A stretch of 64,000 nucleotides of DNA from Bifidobacterium oedipodis (GTDB lineage: Bacteria; Actinomycetota; Actinomycetes; Actinomycetales; Bifidobacteriaceae): positions 124,001-188,000 of the forward strand of contig NZ_JAAIII010000003.1 in assembly GCF_012932425.1 (NCBI RefSeq), written 5' to 3'. The notes under the pieces are model-generated. The model saw only the letters and a list, made by a program, of their open reading frames with translations. It did no database searches and was not told where the DNA came from. Shown here one piece after another: positions 8,654-17,522 of the stretch. The translations under genes were made by a program, and so were the position numbers. Positions within the stretch are counted from its first letter, which is position 1. The number at the start of each line of letters is the position of its first letter.

Positions 8654-8826
8654 TTCTCAAGTTTGGGACGCTTATCGTGTCTTGGCGTCCCGAACTTGGG
8701 AAGGTAGTCGGATTCCTCTCAAGTTTGGGACGCTCATCACGTTTCAGCGTCCCGAACTTGGGAAGGTAGTCGGATTCCTCTCAAGTTTGGGACGCTCAAC
8801 ACGTTTCAGCGTCCCAAACTTGGGAA
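8654..8826. repeat. Three tandem 62-bp palindromic repeats (family A, copy 1)
   Basis: Units begin at 8655, 8717 and 8779, exactly 62 bp apart. Each is an imperfect palindrome in which CAAGTTTGGGACGC pairs with GCGTCCCRAACTTG around a ~12-nt loop. The first two are followed by the linker GGTAGTCGGATTCC. The same family recurs at 10599-10772 and 59460-59570. Confidence 0.9.
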
Positions 8827-8845
8827 ACAACCGTGGATGTGACAG

Positions 8846-8907
8846 TCAGGCCTGGAACACGTCGGGGTGGTTGGGGTCGCCGGGCTCGTCGGCGAGCAGT
8901 TCTTCGG
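8846..8907 (-). pseudogene. Duplicated 3' end of the glutamate-cysteine ligase-type gene
   Basis: The minus strand encodes LLADEPGDPNHPDVFQA and a stop, matching the last residues of the gene at 10791-12068 (LLADEPGDPKHPDVFQA). The match is continuous with the preceding 62-bp repeats, so the whole of 8654-8907 duplicates 10599-10852. To the left of the coding match the sequence changes to a CTTCGCTCAGCATGACG-type repeat. Confidence 0.85.
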
Positions 8908-9012
8908 CTTCGCTCAGCATGACGAAATAACCAATACCCCAGCACCATCTCAGAAAGAACCACCCCCGCCATCCCGAACAAAACCGCTCCCGACGCCCCA
9001 AGCGACCTTTCC

Positions 9013-9038
9013 GTCATCCCGAGCGAAGTCGAGGGATC
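9013..9038. repeat. REP-like element, GTCATCCCGAG type
   Basis: The core is GTCATCCCGAGCGAAGTC followed by GAGGGATC. A complementary near-copy lies in frame inside the activase gene at 13996-14021. It sits ~45 bp before the aldo/keto reductase start. No transposase is nearby. Confidence 0.75.
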
Positions 9039-9080
9039 TCACAACCACATCACCCCAACCCACCATCAGAAAGGAATCCC

Positions 9081-10061
9081 ATGCAATATGGCACCATCAC
9101 GGGACTGGACAAACCGGTCTCTCGCATCGTATTCGGCACAGCCTACGGCTCACTGCTCAATGGCACACAACGTCCAGAGGAGCTAGCCGCGCTGCTCGAT
9201 ACTGCTATCGCCAACGGCATCAACACCATCGACACTGCCAAAGCCTACGGCCAAGCGCAAGCCATGATCGGCAACTGGCTCAAAGGCCGCGACGACCGCG
9301 ACCAGCTCGTCATCGAAACCAAAGGATGCCATCCCCTCGACGACGGCACCGAACGCGTCACCAAACGCGATCTGGACGAGGACGTGGACGATTCGCTGAA
9401 CAAGCTCAACACCGACTACATCGACATTTACCTGCTGCATCGCGACAATCCGCAAGTGCCGGCAGGAGAGATCGTCGAATGGCTCAACGAACACCATCAA
9501 GCCGGACGCATCAAGGCATTCGGCGGATCCAACTGGTCGCCGAACCGTATCGCCGAGGCCAACGCCTATGCCGCCGAACACGGACTGGTGCCGTTCACTG
9601 TCTCGTCGCCAAATTATTCGCTGGCCGTGCAAGAGGGCACGCCGTGGGCCGGCGTATGCACCACGTTGAACGGCGACGACATGCAGGCCGACCGCGAATG
9701 GTACCGTGACAACCGTATGGCCGTATTCGCCTACTCCGTGCTGGGCCGTGGCTTCATGACCGGCATGTTCCGTTCCGACGACCGGGCGACGGCCGAGGCG
9801 CGCCTTGATGAGTTCGCTCGCCGAGGCTACTGTTACCCCGACAACTTCGAACGCCTACGCCGCGCTGAGATTCTGGCCGCTGAGCGCGGCGTGCCGGTGG
9901 CACAGATCGCCGTGGCGTGGGTATTCACTCAAGGACTCGACATGTATGCGCTGCTGTCGTGCACTTCCGACGAGATCATCCGGTCCAACGCCGCCGCGTT
10001 GGATATCTGTCTGACCGAAACCGAGGCGGCTTGGTTGAATCTGGAGATTGATGCACGATGA
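9081..10061 (+). CDS. Aldo/keto reductase
   Basis: 326 residues, with AGAAAGGA before the ATG. It has the AKR barrel with catalytic Asp/Tyr in TIDTAKAYG (about 51-59), Lys in IETKGCH (about 80-86) and His in LLHRDN (about 117-122). The C-terminal NADPH-site region is less canonical (LLSCTSDEIIRSN). It is translationally coupled (4-bp overlap) to the UPF0303 gene. Both lie between two 254-bp direct repeats, which suggests the pair arrived together. Confidence 0.9.
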   Translation: MQYGTITGLDKPVSRIVFGTAYGSLLNGTQRPEELAALLDTAIANGINTIDTAKAYGQAQAMIGNWLKGRDDRDQLVIETKGCHPLDDGTERVTKRDLDEDVDDSLNKLNTDYIDIYLLHRDNPQVPAGEIVEWLNEHHQAGRIKAFGGSNWSPNRIAEANAYAAEHGLVPFTVSSPNYSLAVQEGTPWAGVCTTLNGDDMQADREWYRDNRMAVFAYSVLGRGFMTGMFRSDDRATAEARLDEFARRGYCYPDNFERLRRAEILAAERGVPVAQIAVAWVFTQGLDMYALLSCTSDEIIRSNAAALDICLTETEAAWLNLEIDAR

Positions 10062-10591
10062 ACACCACTATCAACACCGTGACCCCACAGGATTATCTCA
10101 ATCTCGAAGCCACGATTCGAGAACAGGAGCGTCTGCTCACCGTGGAATTGTTTGATGATGCCGACGCTTGGGAGCTGGGCCAGACGCTGGTCCGCCGTAT
10201 CCAAGAACAAAGCATCGACCTAGCTGCAGCGATTTACCGCCCTAATGGCACACTGATGTTTGCTTATCTGACACGAGGCACTGGGGTTTCCAACCATGAA
10301 TGGATGCGTCGCAAATTCAACACCGTCAGTGCTTGTGGGCACTCGTCGCTACGTGCATGGGCACGCTGGAAGTCTTCAGAACCCACGCCGCTGATCGATC
10401 AGCTTGCTGAAGATGCCGATTATGCGGTATGTGGCGGAGGCTTCCCAATTATGACCGCTGACGGCAAGTTACTTGCTGTGGCACTCGTCTCCGCCTTGCC
10501 GCATGCACAGGACCATTACTTCCTCTCCGAGGCATTGGCCGATTGGTGCGGTACTAAGATTCCCTCATTCGACCAGACCATAGTCGATTAG
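10058..10591 (+). CDS. UPF0303 / haem-degrading-domain (DUF336) family protein
   Basis: 177 residues overlapping the reductase by ATGA. The family pattern is recognisable: an N-terminal helix with VELFDDADAWELG (about 29-41), then NHEWMRRKFNTV (about 77-88) and CGGGFPIM (about 125-132). Proteins of this fold bind haem or corrinoids, or act beside sugar and diol metabolism genes, but the function of UPF0303 itself is not settled. Coupling to an aldo/keto reductase suggests a shared small-molecule pathway. The gene is followed 7 bp later by family A palindromes. Confidence 0.82.
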   Translation: MNTTINTVTPQDYLNLEATIREQERLLTVELFDDADAWELGQTLVRRIQEQSIDLAAAIYRPNGTLMFAYLTRGTGVSNHEWMRRKFNTVSACGHSSLRAWARWKSSEPTPLIDQLAEDADYAVCGGGFPIMTADGKLLAVALVSALPHAQDHYFLSEALADWCGTKIPSFDQTIVD

Positions 10592-10598
10592 CGTGTTC

Positions 10599-10772
10599 TT
10601 CCCAAGTTTGGGACGCCTGGCGCGTCTTAGCGTCTCAAATTTGGGAAGGTAGTCGAATTCTTCCCAGGTTTGAGACGCTCAACACGTTTCAGCGTCCCGA
10701 ACTTGGGAAGGCAGTCGGATTCTTCTCAAGTTTGAGACGCTCAACACGTTTCAGCGTCCCAAGCTTGGGAAA
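10599..10772. repeat. Three tandem 62-bp palindromic repeats (family A, copy 2)
   Basis: Same organisation as 8654-8826, with arms CCAAGTTTGGGACGC and GCGTCTCAAATTTGG in the first unit, and with more divergence. This copy adjoins the intact 3' end of the gene at 10791. Its hairpins may also act as the transcription end for the convergent genes. Confidence 0.9.
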
Positions 10773-10790
10773 CGACCGTGGATGTGACAG

Positions 10791-12068
10791 TCAGGCCTGG
10801 AACACGTCGGGATGCTTGGGGTCGCCGGGCTCGTCGGCGAGCAGTCCTTCGGCGCCAAGGAAGGCGTGCCAGAAGTCCCACGGCTGACCATAGGGACGAG
10901 CGTCGCGGCCATGCGCCTGAATATTGGCCTTGGCCTCAAACACATCTTCCTCACGAAGACCATCAAAGTAGCTTTCCAAACGCTCACGGTTCTCGGGCAC
11001 ATAAAGCAGCGAGGCCACGATTTCAGTCAGGCGCTCGGCGCGTTCGACGGGCAGGGAATCCCAATGGCGCAGTTCGATGAAGTTCTTCAGGCGCACGTCG
11101 TTGAAGTGAGTGGAGATGATGTGGTTGATCTCGTAGGGGTTCAGCTCACGATCGGGGTAGACGTCGCCGGCATTCTCATAGAAGGCCGGGCGGTGCAGCG
11201 CCTTGCCGCTCGCCCCGGTTTCGACCACTTCGGGCGTATGGGTCAGATCAGCGAACATCAGCGGAGTGGAGAGCACATCCACCGCATAATCCTCCCAACC
11301 GAAGCGCGGGTCGAACAGGCCCGGAATCACGTTGGTGCGTTGGAAGTCGAGATAATCCCACATGCGCTGGCGCAGCAGCGGCCAAGTGTTCGTCTCGCCT
11401 TCGAAATATGGGGAGTTGCGGAAGAACCATGCCAGGATCGGGCCGATGGCGGTGCCGATGCGCAGTTTGGCGATGGCGTCATGCTCATCCACGTAGTCGA
11501 TGGACACCTGTGTGGAGGCGGAGCAGCGCATCATGCACGGGCCGAACTGGCCCACGCGCCCCAGATAGGCGGTCATCGCATCATAACGATCCTTGGGATT
11601 GACCGGAATATCGGCGAAGCTGGATTTCGGCTGGTAGCCGTAGTTGACGAATCGCCAGCCGAATTCTTCCAGAATCGGATCGGTTTCGCGTCGGAATTTT
11701 GCGTACAGGGCGTTCAGGTCGCCGGGTTTGCGCAGAATGCCCAGCGAGGTTTCCACCTGTCCGCCGGGTTCAAGGCTTACTGACACACCTTCGCGGGCTA
11801 GCCCCACCAAATGCCCGTTCTCCCAGTATTCCTTGGATTCGTCATAGTATGGGCGCAAACGGTTGAGCAGCGCTTCGATGCCGTTCGGCTCGTAGTAACT
11901 TACGGCGGTGTCGTCGCTATTGTGCACGGGCAGGTGCTCGATTTCCACGCCGAATCCGCCGGTGCCGCGCTGGGCTCGACCGTTTTCGAAGAACCGAAGC
12001 AGGCTCTCGACGTGCTTGGGATTAGGTGTGGCCAGCAGGTGGGCGTAGCTGATGCGTGGTGTCGTCAT
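10791..12068 (-). CDS. Glutamate-cysteine ligase-type enzyme (GCS2 family)
   Basis: 425 residues. Family features include GGFGVEIEHLPV (about 37-48), SLEPGGQVETSL (about 97-108), MMRCSASTQVSIDY (about 180-193) and NTWPLLRQRMW. This is the plant-type/actinobacterial GCS2 family, which forms gamma-glutamylcysteine from Glu, Cys and ATP. Bifidobacteria are not known as major glutathione producers, so the physiological substrate is uncertain. No Shine-Dalgarno is visible. TACGAT sits 7 nt before the ATG, suggesting a leaderless mRNA. The last ~19 codons are duplicated at 8846-8907. Confidence 0.82.
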   Translation of the reverse strand: MTTPRISYAHLLATPNPKHVESLLRFFENGRAQRGTGGFGVEIEHLPVHNSDDTAVSYYEPNGIEALLNRLRPYYDESKEYWENGHLVGLAREGVSVSLEPGGQVETSLGILRKPGDLNALYAKFRRETDPILEEFGWRFVNYGYQPKSSFADIPVNPKDRYDAMTAYLGRVGQFGPCMMRCSASTQVSIDYVDEHDAIAKLRIGTAIGPILAWFFRNSPYFEGETNTWPLLRQRMWDYLDFQRTNVIPGLFDPRFGWEDYAVDVLSTPLMFADLTHTPEVVETGASGKALHRPAFYENAGDVYPDRELNPYEINHIISTHFNDVRLKNFIELRHWDSLPVERAERLTEIVASLLYVPENRERLESYFDGLREEDVFEAKANIQAHGRDARPYGQPWDFWHAFLGAEGLLADEPGDPKHPDVFQA

Positions 12069-12178
12069 GCTAGGTATCGTAACCTAACATCCACATACTC
12101 GTGCCGGGCTTGCTATACGAAAAACCGATAACCGGCCCATTGACATGGCTCTGTGAACAGCCACTATTCCAAGAAAAA

Positions 12179-12262
12179 GGCCCATTGCACGATCTATGCC
12201 GTGAAGCCGATAACGCAACCTTTGGCGTTATCACAAGCTCCCCGGCACTCACGCAATGGGCC
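12179..12262 (-). terminator. 84-nt nested stem-loop, large terminator or leader RNA
   Basis: Three co-axial stems nest: 10 bp perfect (12179-12188 with 12253-12262), 5 bp (12197-12201 with 12243-12247) and 8 bp perfect (12209-12216 with 12225-12232). Read leftward, the outer stem is followed by TTTTTCTT, as for an intrinsic terminator of the activase gene ending at 12309. The structure also lies 110 nt before the ligase-type gene, so an attenuator role is possible. It matches no riboswitch class I know. Confidence 0.65.
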
Positions 12263-12308
12263 ACTACTCTTCGTGGAATGGACTGGATTAGTCCTTAGTC
12301 CTTAGCCC

Positions 12309-15300
12309 TTAGTCTGCGGAAGTCAGCGTCTGGTCTTCCAACTTGGCCTTGTGCACTTTCTTCGCCGCCGCGATCATGAGTTTGATGCGGTTGAGCTGGT
12401 TGGCTTCGCTCGCACCCGGATCATAATCGATGGAGACGATGTTGGCTTCGGGGTGCAGGCGGCGAATCTTGCCGAACATGCCGCGCCCGGTCACATGGTT
12501 GGGCAGGCAGGCGAACGGCTGGGCGCAGATCACATTCGGGCAGCCTTGTTCGATGAGCTCAAGGATTTCTGCCGTCAGCAGCCAACCTTCGCCGGCCTGT
12601 ACGCCGATGGAGGTGACTTCGGCGGCTTTCTTGACCAGTTCGGGCATGGGCTCGTCGATCTGGAACTTGCCGTTGGAGCTTGCCAATGCGGCCTTGATGG
12701 GTGCATTGTAGCGGTCGAGGCCCCAGCGCATCAGCGCATAGCCGAACTTGTTGCCGCCAGTGCCGAGGTTGTGCTCGTTCCAGTCGGTGATGTAGGGGCG
12801 CGTGGTCATGAATTCCATGATGCCGGGCACCACAGCCTCGCAATCCTGCGATTCGATCACGTCGACCACGTGGTTGTTGGCGTCGGGCTGGTATTTGACG
12901 AGGATTTCGCCGACGACGCCGACGCGCACCTTGCGCGGGATATCGCGCAGGGGCAGTTCGTCGAACGATTTCACGATCTCCTTGGCGAGCGTGGCGTACG
13001 GCAGCCAACCCTTCTTCAGCCATGGAGTGTGCGCGCCTGTCTTCGAATACCCGTGGTGTTCGATCGTTTCGCGCACGATCACATCCCACTGCTCGTAGAG
13101 TCGGTTTGCCGCGCCCGGTTCGGCTTCGTAGGGGCGCACGCGGTAGAGGCATTTCATCAGCAGATCGCCGAGAATCAGCGCCTTGACCGCACGATGCAGC
13201 AGGGCCGGCGTGGCCTTGAAGCCGGGATTGTCTTCCAGACCTTGGGTGGAGATGGCGATCACCGGAATCTGCGGATAGCCGGCGTCGATCAGGGCTTTGC
13301 GAATCAAACCGAAATAGTTGGTGGCACGGCACATACCGCCGGTCTGGGTGATGGCCAGGCACACCTTGTCCGCATCGTATTTGCCGCTTTGAATCGCGTC
13401 GATCAGCTGGCCGATAACCATGATGGCCGGGTAGCAGGCGTCATTGTTAACGTATTTGAGGCCAGTTTCCACATCCGCACGACTGGCATGCTTGAGGATG
13501 TCGAACTTGTAGCCACCGGAACGGATCACGGATTCGACCAGGGAGAAGTGAATCGGGCTCATCTGGGGGGCCACGATGGTGTAGTCCCGCTTCATGTCCT
13601 TGACGAACTTCTCACGGTGCGCGTAGCGGGTCATCGTGGCGTTGTTGTGGCCGGATTGCTTGGCAAGCTGCTTGGTGGAGGAACCATTCACGGTGCCATC
13701 GGAACCGCCTAGTACGGCGTTGGCCGCGGACTGAATGTCACGCTGCGCGGCGCGCTTGGAGGCTTCGCGCATCTGCTTGGTGAGCTTGGGGTTGGCGGCC
13801 ATGGTGGTGTCCAGCAGCACCTGTCGGCCGGCGGTCGGAGCCTTGGAGCCGGTTTTGCGGAATCCGGTGGATTTGGGCATGGATTGCGCGGCCAGTTTGG
13901 CTTCCGCGGCTTCAACCGCAGCCTGGGCTTTGGCGAGCTCGGCTTTGGCGGCGTCGAGGTCGGCTTGGGCTTGAGCTTGGGTAGCAGTGTCAGTAGATCC
14001 CTCGACTTCACTCGGGATGACGGGGGAACCGTTCGGGATGACGGAGGAGTCGGTGGCGGAAGCATCCGAACGGCCAGCGGCAGCCGAGTCAGCTGCGGAG
14101 GCTGCTACGGCGGCGTTGTTGGCTTCGCGTTCCTCCACGGCGGCCTTGAGCGAGCGCAGACGAATCTTGGCGGCACCCAGGTTGGAGACCTCGTCGATTT
14201 TCAGCAGGGTATACACGTCGGCCTTGTCCGCAAGGATCTCAGAGACCTGATCGGTGGTAATGGCGTCCAGGCCGCAGCCGAAGGAGTTAAGCTGCACCAA
14301 TTCAAGCCCCGGATAGGAGGCGACGAAATGCGCCGCCTTGTACAGTCGCGCATGGTAGGCCCACTGATTGGTGACGCGCAACGGCATCTTGGTGATCTTG
14401 CGATCGCCGACATGGCGGAATCCGTTCGCATTCTTGGCGCGCGGATCGGTTTCGTCCTTGCCGAGGAATTCGGTCAGGTTAAGCTTCTCCCCCGGTTCCA
14501 GTTCGCACACGGAATCCTCAGAGAGCACCACCATGCCCAGCGAGCAGATGGTTTCAGGGATGCCGTGGTTGATTTCGGGATCGATATGGTAGGGGCGGCC
14601 GGCGAGCACGATGCCGCGGCAGTCATGCTCCTTCATATAGGCCAGCGCCTTCAAACCTTCCTGCTGCACGTCATGCTTGAACACCTTGTCTTCAGCATAG
14701 GCGGCTTTGACGGCGGTTTCGGCCTCTTCGCGTGTGACGTTCGCCCACGCGAACTCCTCGACGATGCGGTCGACCATCAGCTCATGGTTGGCGAGGTTGA
14801 AGTACGGGTGCAGATAGCGCACGTCGTCATCGCGCAGTTCGGGCATATTCGCGCCGACGACCAGCGGATAGTTGGCCACCACCGGGCAGTTGTAGTGGTT
14901 GTCGGTGTCGGGCACGAGATTGTCTTCGTAGCTCACGCACGGGTAGAAAATCGTTTTGATGCCCTTGTTCAGCAACCACTTGATGTGACCATGCACCAGC
15001 TTGGCCGGATAGCAGATGTTTTCGGAGGCGATCGACTCGATGCCCGTCTCGAATAGTTCGTGGGAGCTGCGCCCGGAAATCATCACCTTGAAGCCCAGCG
15101 AGGTGAGCAGCGTGAACCAGAACGGATAGTTCTCGTACATGTTCAGGGCACGCGGAATGCCGATTTCGCCGCGCGTGGCCTTCTTGTCGGTAAGCCTGCG
15201 GTAGGCGAAGCAACGCTTGTACTTGTAGTCGTACAGGTTCGGTCGGTCGGAACGCTGCTTCTTGGAGTCGCCGCCGCGTTCGCAACGGTTGCCGGTCACG

Positions 15301-17522
15301 TAACGCGAACCGTCGGCGAAGGTAGTGATGGTGAGCTTGCAGTGGTTCTGACACAGCTTGCACACGTCACGTTCGGTGGTCATGGTGAGTGTGTCGAGAG
15401 CTTCGCCGGACAGGATCGAGGAGGTGGTATGCGCCACGCCATCGATGACGGCGATATGCCGGTCGGCCGCAGCTGAACCAGTCGGTTTGAAGCCGTCGGA
15501 GGCGCTGGCCGCATCAGTGGCACTGGCAGTAGTACCGGTAGCGACGTCGGCATCGGCAGTATCACTGGCATCTGCAGTACCAGCGTTGGCAGCCGCCGCT
15601 GTGGATTCACCAGCGACTTCCCCACCATCGGCCGCAACCAGACCATCCAGATGATCGGCCTCATCCGTGTAATGCATGCGGGCGGTTAGAGCCGCACCGA
15701 ATGCGCCCATCAGACCGGCGATATTCGGACGGGTGACCTCGCGGCCGGTGAGCAGTTCGAAGGCGCGCAGCACGGCATCGTTGAGGAACGTACCGCCCTG
15801 CACCACCACGGTGTCGCCGAGTTCGCCGGCGTCGCGCAGTTTGATGACCTTGTACAGGGCGTTCCTGACCACCGAATAGCACAGGCCGGCGGCGATGTCT
15901 TCGATGGACGCGCCTTCCTTCTGCGCCTGCTTGACCGAGGAGTTCATGAACACGGTGCAACGCGAACCCAAGTCCACCGGATGCGTGGAATTCAGGGCCT
16001 TCTGGGTGAATTCCTGAATCGTCAATCCCATGGACATGGCGAAAGTCTGCAGGAAGGAGCCGCAGCCGGAGGAGCATGCCTCGTTGACGGCGATGGAGTC
16101 GATCACGCCATCGGTGATGGCCAGATACTTCATGTCCTGGCCGCCAATGTCGATAACGGCGGTGACGCCGGGCGATACCATTTCGGCACCACGATAGTGG
16201 GCCATGGTTTCGACCACGCCCTCGTCCAAGTGCAGGCCGGTGGTGATCAGACCCTCGCCGTAGCCAGTGGCACAGGAGCGTGCGATCCACGCGCCTTCGG
16301 GAAGCTCGGATTGAATCTTCTTAACGATGTTGATGGCCGCGGTCAGCGGGCTGCCCTCGTTGTTCGCATAGCTCGACCACACAATTTCGCGATCGTCGTT
16401 GACGAGCGTGGCCTTGATGGTGGTGGAGCCAGCGTCGATGCCCAAGAAGTGCGGGCCATGCGCGCCTTCGAGCGTGCCGACATGGATACGCTCCTGATGG
16501 TGACGCTTGTTGAACGCTTCGCGGTCGGCTTCGGTGGGAAACAGCGGCGGCATCGTAGGCGTGTTGGCCGGCAGATTATCCAGCTCAGACAAACGGCCCA
16601 GCAGATCGGTGCAGGTGCGCGCCTCGAAGTGATGGCCTTCGTCATCCCGGTCAAGTTCGGCTTGCAGGGCGGCACCGTAAGCCACATACAAGTGGGCGTC
16701 GGTGGGCACGATGAACTCGTCCACCTTGCCTTCGAGCGCACGCTGGAAGGCGGCGCGCAGCTCACTCATAAAGAACAGCGGACCGCCGAGGAAAATCACC
16801 GTGCCATGAATGGGGCGGCCGGAGGCCAGGCCTGCGATGGTCTGGGTGGCCACTGCAGTGAAAATCGAGGCCGCCAAATCCGGCTTGGCCGCACCATCGT
16901 TGATCAGCGGCTGCAAATCGGTTTTGGCGAACACACCGCAGCGTGAAGCGATCGGATACAGATTCTGGTATTCCTTCGCCATCGTGTTGAGGCCTGCGGC
17001 GTCGGTGTCAAGCAATGTGGCCATCTGGTCGATGAACGCGCCGGTGCCGCCCGCGCACGAACCATTCATGCGCTGCTCGGGAGTGGGCTTCAAATAGGTG
17101 ATCTTGGCATCCTCTCCGCCGAGTTCGATAATCACATCGGCTGCCGGATATTCCTTGTCAATCGCCTCGGTTTCAGCGATAACCTCCTGCACGAACGGCA
17201 CGTGCATGCTGTCCGCGAGCGCCAGGCCGCCGGATCCGGTGATGGCAAGACGAATCGGCTCATCTGCACGCCCGCGAGCTTCAAGTTCCTTATGGATATC
17301 TTGGAGTAGGCCGGCTACGGTGGCGCGCACATTGGCGTGGTGGCGGCGGTAGTCGGAGAATACTGTATCAGCCAGTGAGTCGGATTGGTCCAGCACCACA
17401 GCCTTGACGGTGGTGGAACCGATGTCCAATCCCACGCGCAGCGGCTTCGCGCGGCTGGCTGCGGCGACGGTGCCTGCGGCTGCGGCGTCGTTCACGGTCG
17501 CGTGTGATGCGGTGTCAACCAT
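12309..17522 (-). CDS. Giant 2-hydroxyacyl-CoA dehydratase activase-type protein
   Basis: 1,737 residues. Order: ASKHA-type activase domain 1 (GLDIGSTTVKAV, about 31-42; CAGGTGAFIDQMA), activase domain 2 (GIDAGSTTIKAT, about 359; CSSGCGSFLQTF, whose cysteines suit a bridging [4Fe-4S]), an Ala/Thr-rich linker (~640-700), and a DUF2229-type region opening with CKLCQNHCKL (~722) and GNRCERGGD. A second linker (~1150-1230) contains IPSEVEGS, and an HgdB-like C-terminal part follows. Such proteins couple ATP hydrolysis to electron transfer in the HgdC/BadF superfamily. No dehydratase alpha/beta genes are nearby, so the physiological role is unknown. Confidence 0.85.
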   Translation of the reverse strand: MVDTASHATVNDAAAAGTVAAASRAKPLRVGLDIGSTTVKAVVLDQSDSLADTVFSDYRRHHANVRATVAGLLQDIHKELEARGRADEPIRLAITGSGGLALADSMHVPFVQEVIAETEAIDKEYPAADVIIELGGEDAKITYLKPTPEQRMNGSCAGGTGAFIDQMATLLDTDAAGLNTMAKEYQNLYPIASRCGVFAKTDLQPLINDGAAKPDLAASIFTAVATQTIAGLASGRPIHGTVIFLGGPLFFMSELRAAFQRALEGKVDEFIVPTDAHLYVAYGAALQAELDRDDEGHHFEARTCTDLLGRLSELDNLPANTPTMPPLFPTEADREAFNKRHHQERIHVGTLEGAHGPHFLGIDAGSTTIKATLVNDDREIVWSSYANNEGSPLTAAINIVKKIQSELPEGAWIARSCATGYGEGLITTGLHLDEGVVETMAHYRGAEMVSPGVTAVIDIGGQDMKYLAITDGVIDSIAVNEACSSGCGSFLQTFAMSMGLTIQEFTQKALNSTHPVDLGSRCTVFMNSSVKQAQKEGASIEDIAAGLCYSVVRNALYKVIKLRDAGELGDTVVVQGGTFLNDAVLRAFELLTGREVTRPNIAGLMGAFGAALTARMHYTDEADHLDGLVAADGGEVAGESTAAAANAGTADASDTADADVATGTTASATDAASASDGFKPTGSAAADRHIAVIDGVAHTTSSILSGEALDTLTMTTERDVCKLCQNHCKLTITTFADGSRYVTGNRCERGGDSKKQRSDRPNLYDYKYKRCFAYRRLTDKKATRGEIGIPRALNMYENYPFWFTLLTSLGFKVMISGRSSHELFETGIESIASENICYPAKLVHGHIKWLLNKGIKTIFYPCVSYEDNLVPDTDNHYNCPVVANYPLVVGANMPELRDDDVRYLHPYFNLANHELMVDRIVEEFAWANVTREEAETAVKAAYAEDKVFKHDVQQEGLKALAYMKEHDCRGIVLAGRPYHIDPEINHGIPETICSLGMVVLSEDSVCELEPGEKLNLTEFLGKDETDPRAKNANGFRHVGDRKITKMPLRVTNQWAYHARLYKAAHFVASYPGLELVQLNSFGCGLDAITTDQVSEILADKADVYTLLKIDEVSNLGAAKIRLRSLKAAVEEREANNAAVAASAADSAAAGRSDASATDSSVIPNGSPVIPSEVEGSTDTATQAQAQADLDAAKAELAKAQAAVEAAEAKLAAQSMPKSTGFRKTGSKAPTAGRQVLLDTTMAANPKLTKQMREASKRAAQRDIQSAANAVLGGSDGTVNGSSTKQLAKQSGHNNATMTRYAHREKFVKDMKRDYTIVAPQMSPIHFSLVESVIRSGGYKFDILKHASRADVETGLKYVNNDACYPAIMVIGQLIDAIQSGKYDADKVCLAITQTGGMCRATNYFGLIRKALIDAGYPQIPVIAISTQGLEDNPGFKATPALLHRAVKALILGDLLMKCLYRVRPYEAEPGAANRLYEQWDVIVRETIEHHGYSKTGAHTPWLKKGWLPYATLAKEIVKSFDELPLRDIPRKVRVGVVGEILVKYQPDANNHVVDVIESQDCEAVVPGIMEFMTTRPYITDWNEHNLGTGGNKFGYALMRWGLDRYNAPIKAALASSNGKFQIDEPMPELVKKAAEVTSIGVQAGEGWLLTAEILELIEQGCPNVICAQPFACLPNHVTGRGMFGKIRRLHPEANIVSIDYDPGASEANQLNRIKLMIAAAKKVHKAKLEDQTLTSAD
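13996..14021. repeat. REP-like element inside a coding region
   Basis: GATCCCTCGACTTCACTCGG followed by GATGAC is the complement of the element at 9013-9038 with one or two changes. Read on the coding strand it gives VIPSEVEGS in the second linker of the activase-type protein, without breaking the frame. A partial CGGGATGACGG copy follows at 14034-14044. Confidence 0.8.

Noticed and set aside
9013..9038. Terminal inverted repeat of an insertion sequence
   Set aside because: No transposase gene or matching inverted end was found; the element recurs singly, including inside a coding region.
12101..12298. 65-codon rightward frame between the ligase-type and activase genes
   Set aside because: It lies across the nested hairpin and terminator and has no ribosome site.
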